From: Trileptium ribeirensis
Taxonomy: Eukaryota; Nematoda; Enoplea; Enoplida; Thoracostomopsidae
Length of the DNA: 64,000 bases
Direction of reading: 5' to 3'
Assembly: GCA_030248225.1 (NCBI GenBank)
Contig: JASANE010011627.1
Location: 1 to 64,000 of the forward strand
Below, in pieces: positions 37,154 to 49,636 of the stretch (position 1 is its first letter; every line of letters starts with the position of its first letter). Made by a program: the position numbers and the translations under genes. The notes beneath the pieces are model-generated. The model was not told where the DNA came from. It was given only the letters and a program-made list of their open reading frames with translations, and made no database searches.

Positions 37154-37316
37154 ATGGAAACCTCGTTTTCGACAATGTTACTGTGCATCGCAGCAATAGT
37201 GATTTTAATCTCAATTTCCGAAAGCGAGCCAACGTCTAACATCCGTTTTCAATCACAACAAAACTTACAACCACATGCACCAGAAGCGCCACAAACAGTA
37301 CCAGCTCGCAGCATAA
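37154..37316 (+). CDS. Candidate first coding exon with signal peptide
   Basis: From ATG at 37154 the frame encodes METSFSTMLLCIAAIVILIS followed by a polar Gln/Pro-rich stretch (SEPTSNIRFQSQQNLQPHAP and on). A charged start, a hydrophobic core of about 14 residues and small residues after it make a good secretory signal peptide. It ends at AGCATAA|GTAAGC, a fair donor, phase 1. An acceptor-like CTTGCAG lies about 45 bases upstream and could start the exon. No following exon was found in the window, so the gene identity is unknown. It might equally be a chance frame. Confidence 0.4.
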
Positions 37317-37617
37317 GTAAGCCAAGTTATTATATTATAAGATCTATACATTTCCGTTGTTAACTAGAGCATTTGGTCGGTATGTCAAGAGTAATTGCCG
37401 CAATATAATTACTTCCATTCAGTCGGGATACGAACCAAAAACTCGGTGCGTGGTCTTATTTTACGTTACATACATGTAACAGGACAGTTCTGGTCTGCTG
37501 CGTGTGTTCATTTGAAATTTTGAACGCAAACATTAAGGCAGAAATTGAATCTTATTACGATAAAGGTCCTTGGGCCGAAGTTGTTGAGCCCGAATAGCAG
37601 CGTTGCGTACAAATGCT

Positions 37618-37665
37618 TGAGCAAACTTAAGGTGACCCCGCCAACCATCCTACTTTGTCATTACG
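37618..37665. mobile_element. Terminal fragment of TIR element family 2
   Basis: TTGAGCAAACTTAAGGTGAC and CCAACCATCCTACTTTGT match the left end of the elements at 17031 and 22736. The rest of the element is absent or unrecognisable. Confidence 0.6.
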
Positions 37666-38638
37666 GATAAATATATTATATATTTATATTATGCCTTATT
37701 TTATTTTTTGTGTGTATGTAACAGGACCGTTCCGGCCCGTTACGTGTTTTTGCAAGATTTTGATGTTATAATCACTCAATTACGGCCCCAATCGGACACT
37801 ATCTACATATGCCGGTTTTCTAATGGTACCTGGGAGTACCCATACCCGTTAAAATCTGCGGAAATTCAAGTTTTATAAGGATGGTCAGTATATTGCGTGA
37901 TGCCATGGTGGTATTTGTAACATTGCTTTGCTTATTAACATTTTATGCTTCCTACTATTACGTTTAATAACGTCTCGTTTGTTAACTTAATAATGGCCGC
38001 TAAACCTTTACTAATCAGTATCTGTCGTTCCTATATACTTGTCAAGTTTGCAGTTGCACGTTTTCATTGTATGATATGTTGACTTAACGTGGACCCAAGT
38101 TGGATAGCTTTGTGGGATGAACGGGACGCAAATAAGGCGAGGTACACTGTTAAATGATCACCAGCAGCCGTGGGGAAACATTCAAAGGTCGACTTGCCGC
38201 CTTTTAGCAGTAAAGACTCACAGTTACGACCGGCCGGGAATGGGAGGCCATCGATTGTTTAGCCTAGACCATTGGCTCAGTAGTATTTAGAATCAAAAGT
38301 ATCAGCTTCACTTGGATTAAACAATATATGGGGCCATTGTAGCGAGTAATACATGCAGCGGTGGTCACGAAAACAACGAAAAGCTGAAAGCTTGAACTAG
38401 CGGAAACCAGGGGGTACAGTAGTTTCCGAGTATTCGTAAACGACGGCTGCCGGACCTGTTGGTCGGCCCGTAGCCGCTTACCGGCTTAGATTTCGGGCAA
38501 CCGCCCCGAGTACTTTTCGATAGAGAATTTCACGGGCTTTCTGAAAAGGCCAAAATGTCTCAAATTGTGCGATAATTTCGCTCGAAATTCGAGAAACAAA
38601 CACGTTAGGACCTAACGAACTGTCGTTACTAACGCTAA

Positions 38639-38954
38639 TGCGGCGTTCACGTTATAATATCCCCGCTGCTTGGAACTTTTGACCCCCTGTTGTCAAGACT
38701 CTACAGTATAGACAGTCAGGGTGACACCCATACTGTAAATAAATTGTCGAGAGTGTACCACACATCCCTGGCTGCTACATTTTTTCTTGACAGTGTCGTA
38801 CACACCCCTAGCTACAAATCTGGCGCGAATTCATCTTTGAAAAAATTTGTTTAAAACTGGGGTGTCTAAGACACCCTGTTGTTAACAGTGTGCCTGACAC
38901 TGTGTGGCGTACATAGGTTCCAAACGTTGGGGACATTATAACGTGAACGCCGCA
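38639..38954. mobile_element. 316-bp MITE, TAA target duplication
   Basis: Termini TGCGGCGTTCACGTTATAAT on the left and the inverted TGCGGCGTTCACGTTATAAT on the right, followed by a GGAAC block. TAA occurs at 38636-38638 and 38955-38957. Same termini as the 3.3-kb element at 31394. The interior is rich in GTGT/ACAC motifs (CACCCATACTGTAAATAA, TGACAGTGTCGTACACACCC). No coding sequence. Confidence 0.9.
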
Positions 38955-39769
38955 TAAGTTTGGCTGTTAAGAGAGGCGTAACATCGGTATATTCTCGACA
39001 TATTAATATATTATGCATAATCCCTCGCTTTGGCGTCCCCCAGTCTCTTCACTCACCCTCTCGAGCGAACCCTCCCTTTCACATCCTTTGTGTCAACTCC
39101 AATGTCCGAAATTTCCATGTCTGGTCAGTGGCACCAGCCGATTTTGTGAGGTCATCGCCTTTGTGGTGTCTCACCTCTGCGAACAAGGCCGCCCTCGATG
39201 GAACCGACAACCTAGCCAAACAGCCTATGTCATCGGAGGACTAAGGAACGCCCTCGTGTTTCATCGTGGCCTCCGATGCACCAGAGGACGGTCGCTGCAA
39301 CTTCCGTTCTCGCGTCATCCGCGTCTAAAATCGCTTGATTAGCGCCATGATGACCGGACCTTCTTTTTATTGCGGAAGCGCCGACCGGATTCTGGCACAT
39401 CATTACGTAGCCCATCCATTAGGGCATCCAACGAGAACAAGCGGGTCTCGATCTGACAAGCCACCACACCGCTATACGAGTTGCCCCTCTGTTTTTGTGA
39501 CCATTTCATGACACCTTACAAAATTGGCATAAATTCCTGTCGGCTTCGCACCATTTTCGTGCCCGATTCTCAACTATAAGCGTACGCATGCGACCCCTTA
39601 TTTTACTCGCCTACTTTTGGCGAGTATAACGATATACTGCGTGTCTCCGTCCGACTTCCTGCTAACCCGCTACAACATGTTAAAATGCCCCCAGCTTGGA
39701 ACAATGACTAATGGTGGTACGAAATTTTATTCCCAACTTAAAAATGGGCAAATCGCCCTTCATTGCGTT

Positions 39770-40016
39770 CACAACGTCAATACATCTCCAAATATGTCCG
39801 ACGGGTCTCCGTCCTCCCACCCGTTAACCTTGACAGCCATCGAAAGCGCCATCACCTCCGTCAAAACTCTCATTATTGTATTTATTTTGACACTCGTTTC
39901 TACAGTTTTGCTCTTCGTGTCGTTAAACCTTGGAACACGCCGCCGCGTGATGTGGTGACTGATTCGGCTGTAAATTCGTTTAAACGACATTTACACGTCT
40001 CAGGGGCATTGCCATA
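39770..40016 (+). pseudogene. C-terminal fragment of a non-LTR retrotransposon reverse transcriptase
   Basis: The frame ending at 40016 reads RFYSFALRVVKPWNTPPRDV, then VNSFKRHLH and a stop. This is the common C-terminal signature of LINE ORF2 proteins of the CR1/RTE/Jockey type (family pattern FxxRVVxxWNxLPxxVVxxxSVNxFKxxLD). No polymerase motif (YADD type) was found upstream, so this is a 5'-truncated copy. The following 300 bases (to about 40330) have the position of its 3' UTR and recur in part at 47420-47510. Confidence 0.7.
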
Positions 40017-42960
40017 GATTTAACACTAGCGTTGCTGTCTCGTCAGTTGTGTTTTTCAGTCCAATTCCTTCTGTCCCCCGAAGGCCGGGGACGTACACCG
40101 GTCACGGATCTTCGCAAACCGAACAGTCCTAGCGCCTTGCTCAACGAATCCCGTGATCCTGGTTAGAATTAAAAGTTAGAATTAGCCGTTCTAACACTTT
40201 TCCAATTTTAGCACACGCGAACGGCGTGTCGCCCCTCATCTGACTCGCGGCGAGACTAACGGGCGTCGTTCTGCCCAGCCATTAGGGCGGGAGAGCCCGC
40301 CAAAGTCCTCTATACTAAACTACATAAGTCGACTCCAGTGGGTCGGGCCCCAATTTTGCATCACAAGTTAAATTTTAGCGTTTTATACACAACATATACG
40401 TATATAAGTATGGACCCAGAACCGGGGTTGAAAGGGGGTAGGTTTGAGGACCTGCAGCAGCCCTCGGGAGACCCCGCCAAGGATGCCTTCCCGGTGAGTG
40501 CTCCCGGGGTCGTTGCCGCGCCCTCTGCCTCCGTTTGGGTCCCATCCAATGACCCACGCACCCGTCGGGACGCTTGAAAGCCGACACTTGTGAGCTAGAA
40601 GATTACGATAGGGCGCGATTTGGTTTGAAGTACCGAGATGTCCTCGTGGCGGAGGGTCATGCTTCATGTCATGACAGAACAGAATTTGCTGGGCGGCGTC
40701 CTGAAATATCAAAGACAACGAAAAGAGGGAGTAATGGATGGTGATGACTGGGATCACACATGAGCTGGATATAACGTTTCAGCTCGTCCGATCGTTAGAT
40801 TAATGGCGTTCTCCAAAGATTACGCAAGTGATTAATGACCATCGCTTGTTATTATGCCCCGATTTAAACTTCCGGCCGCTTCACTCGGCGTTACGTGGAT
40901 GATCTAAACGACGAGGAGATGGTTGAGCAATCCAAGAAAGAGGACAGATTTTTAATTTAACATGAACTAAATGGGTTGCAGGAATTACGTATCCAGGAAG
41001 TTATTGCTTGTAATCGAAGTAATCTATGATAGCTTAAAGGGCGATAAATCTTTTAATTAAAAGGGCGATAAATGTTTAATGATTAATGCTGTACTTCCAA
41101 TTAATGTGACATCCGGCTATAATTACGGAAAATAGAGGCTTTGGAGCTCATGTTTCATGGGAAATAGGGTTGAGATCACAGATGGATGACCATTCGGAGG
41201 GTTCAAAATTGATGTCGGCAATTTCGATTGAAGCCGACTCTCTAAGGACGACGATAGTTTACGGCAGCTGTCAATTTCAAGCTTCCGGAAATATTTCTAA
41301 TTGGGCATCGGGGGTAAATCAGAAAAAAAGTGGGGGTTCAGCAACCAACAGCGATTGGATGGCGACAAGGTCGCTATCCCAAAATACGGCCGAAAATTTC
41401 TAGCCTGCGAGCGACACTCTAAATCGAGGAGTCAGTTTGGCTTGCGCGGGGTTCGGTCGACTTTACTGACCGGCTCCGTGCCTCATCATTTTTTACTATT
41501 TTGCGACTATTTTCACTTGAGCTTTGACTCGGCTTGCTGTGAGTACGAGTTTATTGTCATTTAGTAGGCTTCGACGAAACTACTGGCAGGGTGTTAGGGC
41601 GGAGGTTAACTTCGCTGTGGATGCCATAGGGCGAGTATGTCCGAGTGACTACATCCAACAAATTTCCTAGTCGACAGTAGCTAGTTGACCGCTCCCCTGT
41701 GAGTTGAATTTCCGTTTGCCACCCGGCAAGCCCAACCCTGCCCCGATCTACTACACGCAAAGCCGTCTGGAATTTAGGTAACAGGGTCGGGTTCTGATTC
41801 ATGTGGCTAAGATGAAATTGCTTGCCGAAGTGCTTCTGGTTAACCCTAGGTCTTAGGTAAACTATAAAAGCTACTTCATTGGGATACAATAGATCCACAA
41901 CTTTACATGACTTCTTGAGCTGAGTTAGGCTTGGAAAACTCTTCCCTGAGATGATAACGGTTAAAACTTTCGTTTGAACAATGGGGCAAGCTTAGACGTT
42001 GCTATCGGGTTTGTTGTTTGTAGGCTAGCTTTAAAATTTGGCAGTTTAGAAAAATAAAATTTCGGTGCTCATGTTGCGTTTGGAGCTGAACGAGTTGAAC
42101 GTTGGTAGGAGGACTTGGGCCTTCGTTGGCCCCATCCTGTCCTCGAGGTAAAAGTACAAAAGTTGAACTTGTCAGTTCGAGTTAAGTAAATTTGGGGATG
42201 AGGCCCGTCTACTAAGCCGAGGGCTGGCCCGGTTAGAGTCGACGCCGCGGAGATAACGTTTTGTGACCGGAACAACTTGAGCCTCAGAGATGATGTCTTT
42301 ATTTCGAACTATTTTGTTTTGTGCATCATGCTAACAGGGCTGTTTTTACCGCTTTGTAACCTTTGTATGATAAGCTATACACAATGTTACCAGCTATAAT
42401 ATCTATGCATCTCGATGTGCTGTGGTTTAGATGAACACACTGGCTTGTTTCTTGCAGTTCTTAGAGGAAAGAAAAGAGGTTCATTCGCGTCCATTTCTTT
42501 TACCGCTGACTAGCGATAGCTTCTACCGTACTTCCCAGTCGATATATGATAGAACAAGACAATATTAATTTTACCTAGGCTCTAGCAACCATCGCTCCAT
42601 GGTCCTATGCGTGAGCAGGCAGTTGTGGTGTAATTTCGGAATAAGGTAACACCGTTATAAGTTGAACATGATCGCATTTGCAATCTGGGCCGAAATTACA
42701 CCCCCAACCCCCAGCAATCATGGCCTAATCTAAAGAACCACCCGCCATCGTAATAAATCTACAGCAGTACGACATTCGGCTCGCTATTTCTCAGAAAAGT
42801 GTCGTACAACGTTTGGGCCGCTAGAGAGCATATAGGGTGCCGACACAGGATCCACGCTGCGCTTATGAACTTATCAACTCGTAACAGGCCGCCGCGTTGC
42901 GAAACCCACCGCAGTGACAGAGCGATAAAGCTTGATGCTGACTGTGCCTTATACATGATT

Positions 42961-44091
42961 GGTCAGCTATTCAAATAATCTTTCCTGAGAATAGCTCAGG
43001 ACTCGTTTTACGCAAGGACGATATGGTAGTGTCTTACAGGTATCATTCGAAATCCGTAAGCGATAGGAAGGAACACCCGGAGTTACGCTTTAAATGAGCA
43101 TGTAACCATTTATGGATTGCTCACTTTAATGTACCAACTACATATTGATTTGTATCATGATATAACGCTCATGACCATGTACTGATTTGCACTATATTCG
43201 ATTTGAGTTTTGTAGCCATGCATCGACATTTAATATACGTGAATTATTATAGTTTGTACAGAACTCCCCAGTTCTGTGTGTTTTAATCAGTTATGCAAAC
43301 GCCTTACTGACCTGGGCTTCAGTTGACCTGTGTGGCACGAATACGTTTAGCTCCGCTCTCAGTTTCGGTTTGCTCCCCTTCCTGACCCTTCAAAGACCCC
43401 GCAAACCCTGCACAGCGGAAAGCTTTCCCATATTTTGTGGAATAGTGGTAACGCCGCGCGTTACCCAGAGCGAACTTCAAAGCACGCCAGTTATTGTTCC
43501 CGACCCCATAGTCGAATTAAACGTCGCCAAAATTGGGAATCACGGAAGCAATACTTCTGGCGCCCTTGGACTATGGTCGTGGTCGCTCATTATCCCCTAT
43601 CAGCCGTAGGATTTCGAATAGTCACGATTATCCTAATTGCATTGACCGTTTCTTGCGCTGTTTCTGATATCTCTGTCTGCATGTACCATAGCTTTTATTG
43701 AAGTAAAAGAGTTGGAAAATCAATTACTGTGTCCCGCGTTCTTCGATTGAAAGGCGCGATATGTTTGTCCGGACGGACAGGCTAATGCTGCGCTCCTGGG
43801 CTGGCGGGTGAGAATATTCCAAGCCTTGAGGCGTAGGGTTTGCTACGAACATTCTTATTAGGGACTGTCGGAACCCTGTGGGCCACATAGCCATAACAAA
43901 GGGTCAAAGTTACAAAATTTACGGTCCACGCTTGAGGTTATGACAGCCGGGGTCGTATCGGCATAGTGTTAGGAAGTTGAGCCATGCAGCTGCGTACCGT
44001 TATTGCATGTAAGCCAATGCATGTATTTTGTCTTGGTTTATATACCATGGCATTACGTATTTTGTCGCGATAGGAACATATCTTCAGGTGA
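42961..44091. other. No recognised gene
   Basis: Open frames at 43370-43701 (+) were examined and contain no motif that I recognise. Confidence 0.35.
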
Positions 44092-44094
44092 TTC

Positions 44095-44530
44095 TGCGGC
44101 ATTTACGTTATAAAGGACACCCCATGTGGAAGGTTTGTTCCCAATAGTCTACACCATACCATTCAGTGGTATACAGTACATGCCTACACTATATAATACA
44201 GCAGATAATGTATAGAGACACCATCAACTTAGCTACAGTGTGAAGATTTGCCAATTGTTTTTACATACGGTGTCACGGACACCATACATAAACACATTGC
44301 ATAAAATGCGTGAATACCAGCATGATGCAGCAGCTACACCATATAATTTAAAAAATCATTATATGGTGCAGTCTACAGGGCTATCATCGACTGTGCACTA
44401 CCTATGTATACTATCTTAAAATACCACCGTAAACACTATGGTGTAAAAGGCACCATATAATAGATGGTGGCAGAGACACACGGGGGGACAAAACTTCCAC
44501 ATGGAGGTCTTTTATAACGTAAACGTCGCA
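44095..44530. mobile_element. 436-bp MITE of the TTA/TAA family
   Basis: Left TGCGGCATTTACGTTATAAA and inverted right TGCGACGTTTACGTTATAAA, each followed by CCTCCATGTGGAAG-like sequence. The right flank is TTA but the left is TTC, so the target duplication has decayed or a base was lost. The interior contains several ACACCATA/TATGGTGT inverted motifs shared with the copy at 49218. Confidence 0.85.
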
Positions 44531-45339
44531 TTAGGAAGAGGGAAATGTTATCGAGGTATGAAAATGGGATTAAGTCTTTTCGGAACTCGACCGGGCACCA
44601 CTACCATGTTTTATATCGAAAACTCAAATTTCCAACCGTTCGGGAATAGGAGACTATCGGTTATTTACTGAGAAGTGAAAGGCGAAAGCTTAACAGTTCA
44701 GAGGGAAGTGACGAAAATCGAAAACATCTTTTACTGGTCCTGGTTGCAAGCGGCATAACCCGTGTTGCAATGATTAAGGAAATCTATATAATAATGGTTA
44801 AGCGAAGCGCTGAAAACAGTCATACGAAAGTAATAGTTTTCGAGAATTGAAACGACGGATGACGGGTTCGAGAGCCGGTAACCGTGAAATAATTAATATT
44901 TCGAGGGAATACTCTGAGTACTTTTTGATACAGAATTTCATGACCTTTCTAATGAATCTGTAATGAAAGAAATCGTTTAAACAACTTAACCCATAATCAG
45001 AAGTGTAATACTACCACTTAATAAAAACAGCTGTTACTTACACTGTCTTGCTGCTTGTAACATTTTAGTATTGTATTATTTGCCACAAATATCTACCTTT
45101 GCGGCTTTTACATTAAATTGAGTCCAGGCTGTATTAGTTTTGTCGTATAGTCAGGCGTCGCTATCGCATTGTCCTAGTACAGTGGAAGCCAAATATGTAG
45201 ACATAAATAGCAGCTTATTAACACTGCCTGGTTATGCACACGAGTGAGCTCAGACTCAAATGCCTGTCCTGTGTAGGCCGGTCTCGCCGTATATGATGCA
45301 ACACTGCATTAGGTATAATGTTAATCTTGGGGTTCTGCC

Positions 45340-46650
45340 AACTTTTGAATCTCTAAGGTTGGACAGGTGCCAAAATTTAAAATTTCCGCGCTGAACAGCT
45401 GCCAAAATTTTAATTTTAACGCTGGACAACTACTAAAATAGAAGTTAACCGCATGGCCCTGCGGCCAAAATAGAATTTTCCACGCTGGAAAACTGCCTAA
45501 GTTTAAATTTACCGCGTTGGACTACTGCCAAAATTTGATTTGTGCGAGCTGGACAGCCGCCAAATTTTGTATTTTTTATTTTGCTAAAAATCTGAATTTC
45601 CCGCGCTGGATAGCTACTAAACCAAAAACTAACCACGTTGGACAGCTGTCAAAATTTGTATTTTCTACGTTGGGCTGCTGTCCAAATTTGAAATTCCCGC
45701 GGTGAACACCTGCCAAAATTTGAAGTTCCCCAGCTGGACAGCCGCCAAATTTTGTATTTTGTATCTTGCTAAAATTTGAAATTCCGCGCTGGATTGCTAC
45801 TAAAACAGAAACTAATCACGCTGAACTGCTGCCAAAATTGTGTTTTCTACGTTGAACTGCTGCCAAAAAGTGAATTTACAGGTTGGACAACTTGCAAAAT
45901 TTGAAATTGAATTTTCCACGCTCGAGAGCTACCAAATTCTGAATTTATAATTTGGACATCTGCAAAAATTTGAAATTCGCACACTGGGCAGCTGTCAAAA
46001 TTTAATTTTCCGCGTTGGATTTCTGTAAAAAATTGAATTTCCCCGCCGGACGGCCGTCAAATTTGAATTTGCCGCGTTGGACAGCTGCCAAAATTTGAAT
46101 TTACCGCGGTCGACAGCTGCCAAATTTTAAATTTTTAGGTTCTACAGCTGCCAAAATTTGAATTTACCCGCTGGACAGCCGCCGAACTGTTGTTTGTATT
46201 TTGCTAGAATTTGAATTTCCTGCGCTGGATATCCAGTTAAATAGAAATTAACCGCGTTAGACTGCGACCAACATTGAATATTGCACGCTGGAGAGAACTT
46301 CTAAAATTCAAATTTACTGTGTTGGACGGCTGTCAAAATTGAAATTGCCGCAACTGCCAAAATTTGAATTCTTCGGCCGGACAGCTGCCAAATTTTGAAT
46401 TTCCAGGTTGGACAGCTGACAAAATTTGAAATTGGGCGCTGGACGGCTGCCAAAATTTGAATTTCCCCCACTGGATAGCAACCAAAATTTGAATTTGCCA
46501 CCTTGGACAGCTGTCAAAATTTGAATTTACTGCGTTGGACGGCTCTCAAATTTCGAATTGTCCTGGCCGGACAGCTGCCAAAATTTAAATTTTCTGCGTT
46601 GGACTGCTGCCAAAATTTGGATTTCCTCTCCATACTACTGCTAAAATTTG
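45340..46650. repeat. Minisatellite, about 40 units of 32-36 bp
   Basis: The unit is approximately TTGGACAGCTGCCAAAATTT followed by GAATTTACCGCG. Units vary in length and differ by 10-30 percent. Some carry insertions such as TTGTATTTTGCTA. The open frames across it on both strands are by-products. No spacer-repeat structure. Confidence 0.93.
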
Positions 46651-47410
46651 TGATCTTTTATTCTCTTGAGTAAAATACCCCACAGGAAAGCTGCATTTCT
46701 TGTAAGATATGCCATACCATGGGACAACTAAAAGATACCATTAGATTTCATTGTACTCCTTGGTTCGTCCGACTAGAATAAAAGTTTCACTTTCCCTTGA
46801 GAAAAGTGCAAAATTACTTGATCACCGACCCTACAACCCCTTTCTTTGCTCACTGGAGCCAAATAGGTGGGAGTTTTAAACGTCATTATGTAGGCATCCT
46901 TTAAGGAGTCCAATGGAGTCTCGATCTACGTACCTGTTAAGGCACTATAAAAATTGCCCCTCCTTGTTGTGTCTTGTTATGTTATATACTACAGAAATCG
47001 ATATAGACTTTTTCTCATTTTGCAAACACTCGGTATTTATACACTAATTCCAAATACTCGCCTGTACTTGGCAAACACAATCATATAAGGCAGGCCTGTA
47101 TCCTACCGTTTGGTGGTCTGCTGTAACCCATGAAGGTACCTCCCAAAACAAGCTGAGAATAATAGTGGGCACAAAATACCAACTATTTTTTTGCTCTAAA
47201 TTAGGAACATCAAATTGTATTCAGCTCATCGAGCCATGTTCATATTACCCGGCATCTCTGTTTGGCTTCCCGTTAATCCAGGACAGCTGATAATAGCGCC
47301 ACCATCGTCACCAAAATCCTCTAAAAATATTTTCATCATTTTTACATTTTCAACCATGGGACGGGAAGTGTTATCCATCATTCGAGTTGTCTCGGCATGG
47401 CGAGCGTAGC
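46651..47410. other. No recognised gene
   Basis: A frame open on both strands around 47215-47456 has no recognisable domain. Confidence 0.4.
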
Positions 47411-47485
47411 AGTCGCCGATCTGTCCAGCCGTTAGGGCAGGATACTTGTCAAACATTCCTATACCAACACATGTAAGTCGGCATA

Positions 47486-47888
47486 AGTGAGTCGGATCCC
47501 AATTCTCCGTCTAACCCACTTGTGTTTGGTGTCTTTATCTTTGTTCTTCGTCCTTGGTTCCAATTTGTCCTCTTCTTGGTCAAATTCACACGAGAATCCC
47601 TCTTTCAGGCTCTTCCCGTGCCTATTTCTTTTCCTTTCCTTCCTCTCTCCAATCGACCTTTTTGGTCGTTGTTTGTTCATGTCTGCTCGTCTTCTTTTGG
47701 CTTTTCTCGCACACTTTTCACGTCCTTTTAGCCGCTTTGCTGTTGCTTCTTTTCTCTGTATGCGCCCATTAGGTCTTTCTTATGCGTTCCTTCTATTTTC
47801 CATATCCACTTTCTTTTCTTCTCTTCTGCGCTTTCCCTCCCTCGCTCTCTCACTCTTTCACTTATCATTCTTAAAGCTTAATTATTAA
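47486..47888. repeat. Pyrimidine-rich, strand-asymmetric tract
   Basis: About 400 bases with a very high T+C content on the plus strand (runs such as TTTCCTTTCCTTCCTCTCTC). The plus-strand frame across it looks like a hydrophobic 133-residue protein, but Leu, Phe and Ser codons are simply what T/C-rich DNA encodes. It follows the LINE-tail-like block at 47420-47510, so it may be a 3' UTR. Confidence 0.6.
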
Positions 47889-48862
47889 TACTAGTAATAT
47901 TAGTCAATATCTATACACATATATACACCAGACAAAGATATATAGTTCATATATATGAGTATACATATAATAAATACAAACGAACACTAAAATTTGTAAG
48001 TTTTATAAAAAAATTAGAGATATGCAAACATATAGCAATATACTAGTCTAAAAGGGGTAGGTTTGGAGCATAGTGATAGTCCCGAGCGGTCCGGTAGATG
48101 TGTTTCATGAGGAGATTACCGTAGCGGTGCGCCCCGTCCCGGGTCTTTCTTTGGCTCCAGTCTGTGGGTTCGTTACCCACTGGGAATCCTGGGAAGACGG
48201 TGAACTAATTTTCAAACTGTAAACACAACTCATTAGATCGATAGGTAAACGCACAACCTTTGTACGTTTATCTGTATTGTAAATATAGGAGCATGGGTAT
48301 GATTTTGCCTTGAGCACGGCAAAAAAGGGATAATGGGAATAAATATAAGATGGCAGTTGATTAGACTGCATTACATACAACGGAAATAATATATGCTACA
48401 AATAAAACGGCAGATGGTCATATTGGCTCCCCATTGTAAGTATTCACCCGAACTTCTTAGACGGGTTGGTATTTCGATTTTTTGCCGTAATTCTAACATA
48501 TAGCGTAAATATTACCAGAGCGTCTAGACCGCATTTAATCCTGTGTAATCGAAATTTAGTTGCTGATTTTAAAGTATTTTTCAGCTTAGTCGATCATCTA
48601 AATATTTTGACGTGATATTTGTAGTGTAAGGCTCGGAATAATAAAAGGTTAGCCAACTTTATTTTTTGACACAGACAGCGATCAGGGTGAGAAACAATGG
48701 ATGAAATCAAGATAAAATTTAAACTTCGACCACAATCTGCTGGTGCAGATTTCTTTAGATGTAACCGCCACCGGTTTAAAGTAAGGCGAAGAAAATAGTG
48801 AACAATAAAAAATCCTGATTGGATCCAAAGCTCAGAATTATAAAATTAACATAAATTTAAAA
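47889..48862. other. No recognised gene; part of duplication copy 2
   Basis: AT-rich stretch (47889-48045) followed by sequence related to 40433 onward. No protein domain seen. Confidence 0.4.
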
Positions 48863-49217
48863 TTTGAATCCAATTGGCGGATGGTAGAATTTGCATCCAA
48901 AAGGTAGAACAAAATTATCGAGGTCGGGCGTAGTTCCTCAAATATTCGAATCAGTTCGACTTCGGCTCTACTGACCAACTCCGTTTATGTTATTTTCATA
49001 TGAATCGTGCGAGGCTTGCCGCAATGGAGTTCCCCGCAGACGCACAGAATCTCGCGAAGAGGTTTATCTGGCTCACTTTGCGCAGAAGCTTGTAAATGTG
49101 GGAGTGGGTTTACGTTCTCCGAGGACCAGTTACACATAGATAGAAACTAACATGTATGTATACACAGTGACCCATGCAATTTTACTATCAAATGTAGCTA
49201 GAAGTCACTCAACCTTA

Positions 49218-49633
49218 TGCGCCGTTTACGTTATAAAGGACCCCCAATGTGAAAGTTTTGTACACCATGCGTGTCTCTGCCGCCATCCACTATATGGTGT
49301 CTTAGAGACCACAGTAATTTAACAGTACTTTAAGATAGTATACGCAAATATTGTAGTGTTAGTAATAGTATGGCGTAGACTACACCATTGTATTTTTCAA
49401 AAAGTTATATTTCGTCAGCTACATCATACTGTTATTTACGCGTCTTGTGTAATGTGTTTGTATATGTTTGTCCTTGACACCATCAGCAAAAAACAATAGG
49501 TAGATTTAGACACTACAGATGGTGTTATATAATTATAGTGTAGGCAACTACTCTATACCATAGGATGGTATGGTGTAGGCTGTTGGGGGACAAAACTTTC
49601 TCATGGGAAGTTCTAAATAACGTGAAGCCCGCA
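49218..49633. mobile_element. 416-bp MITE (left-arm copy), TTA target duplication
   Basis: Left TGCGCCGTTTACGTTATAAA, inverted right TGCGGGCTTCACGTTATTTA. TTA occurs at 49215-49217 and 49634-49636. Related to the copy at 44095. It is present at the mirrored place in the right arm, so it inserted before the inverted duplication. Confidence 0.9.
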
Positions 49634-49636
49634 TTA

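Larger units (their letters stand above)
37900..43050. repeat. Old direct duplication, copy 1
   Basis: Several blocks have diverged counterparts in the same order near 44.5-50.6 kb. About 38400-38560 (GAGTACTTTTCGATAGAGAA) matches 44838-44990. About 40264-40355 (CAGCCATTAGGGCGGGA) matches 47420-47510. GGGGGTAGGTTTGAGG at 40433 matches 48054. About 41745-41930 (TGCCGAAGTGCTTCTGGTTA and GAGCTGAGTTAGGC) matches 49690-49860. About 42150-42260 (GTTAAGTAAATTTGGGG) matches 50100-50180. Identity is modest. It may be a large degraded mobile element family rather than a segmental duplication. Boundaries are approximate. Confidence 0.6.

Noticed and set aside
40338..40757. Overlapping open frames on both strands of a GC-richer stretch
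   Set aside because: Mutual shadows within the duplicated repeat block; the counterpart at 48050 does not keep any of them open.
45340..46650. CRISPR-like array
   Set aside because: Units are contiguous and diverged with no unique spacers, and the genome is eukaryotic. It is a minisatellite.
47487..47888. 133-residue hydrophobic open frame
   Set aside because: Leu/Phe/Ser richness is the direct result of a T/C-rich tract; three overlapping frames look equally hydrophobic and none has a recognisable domain.
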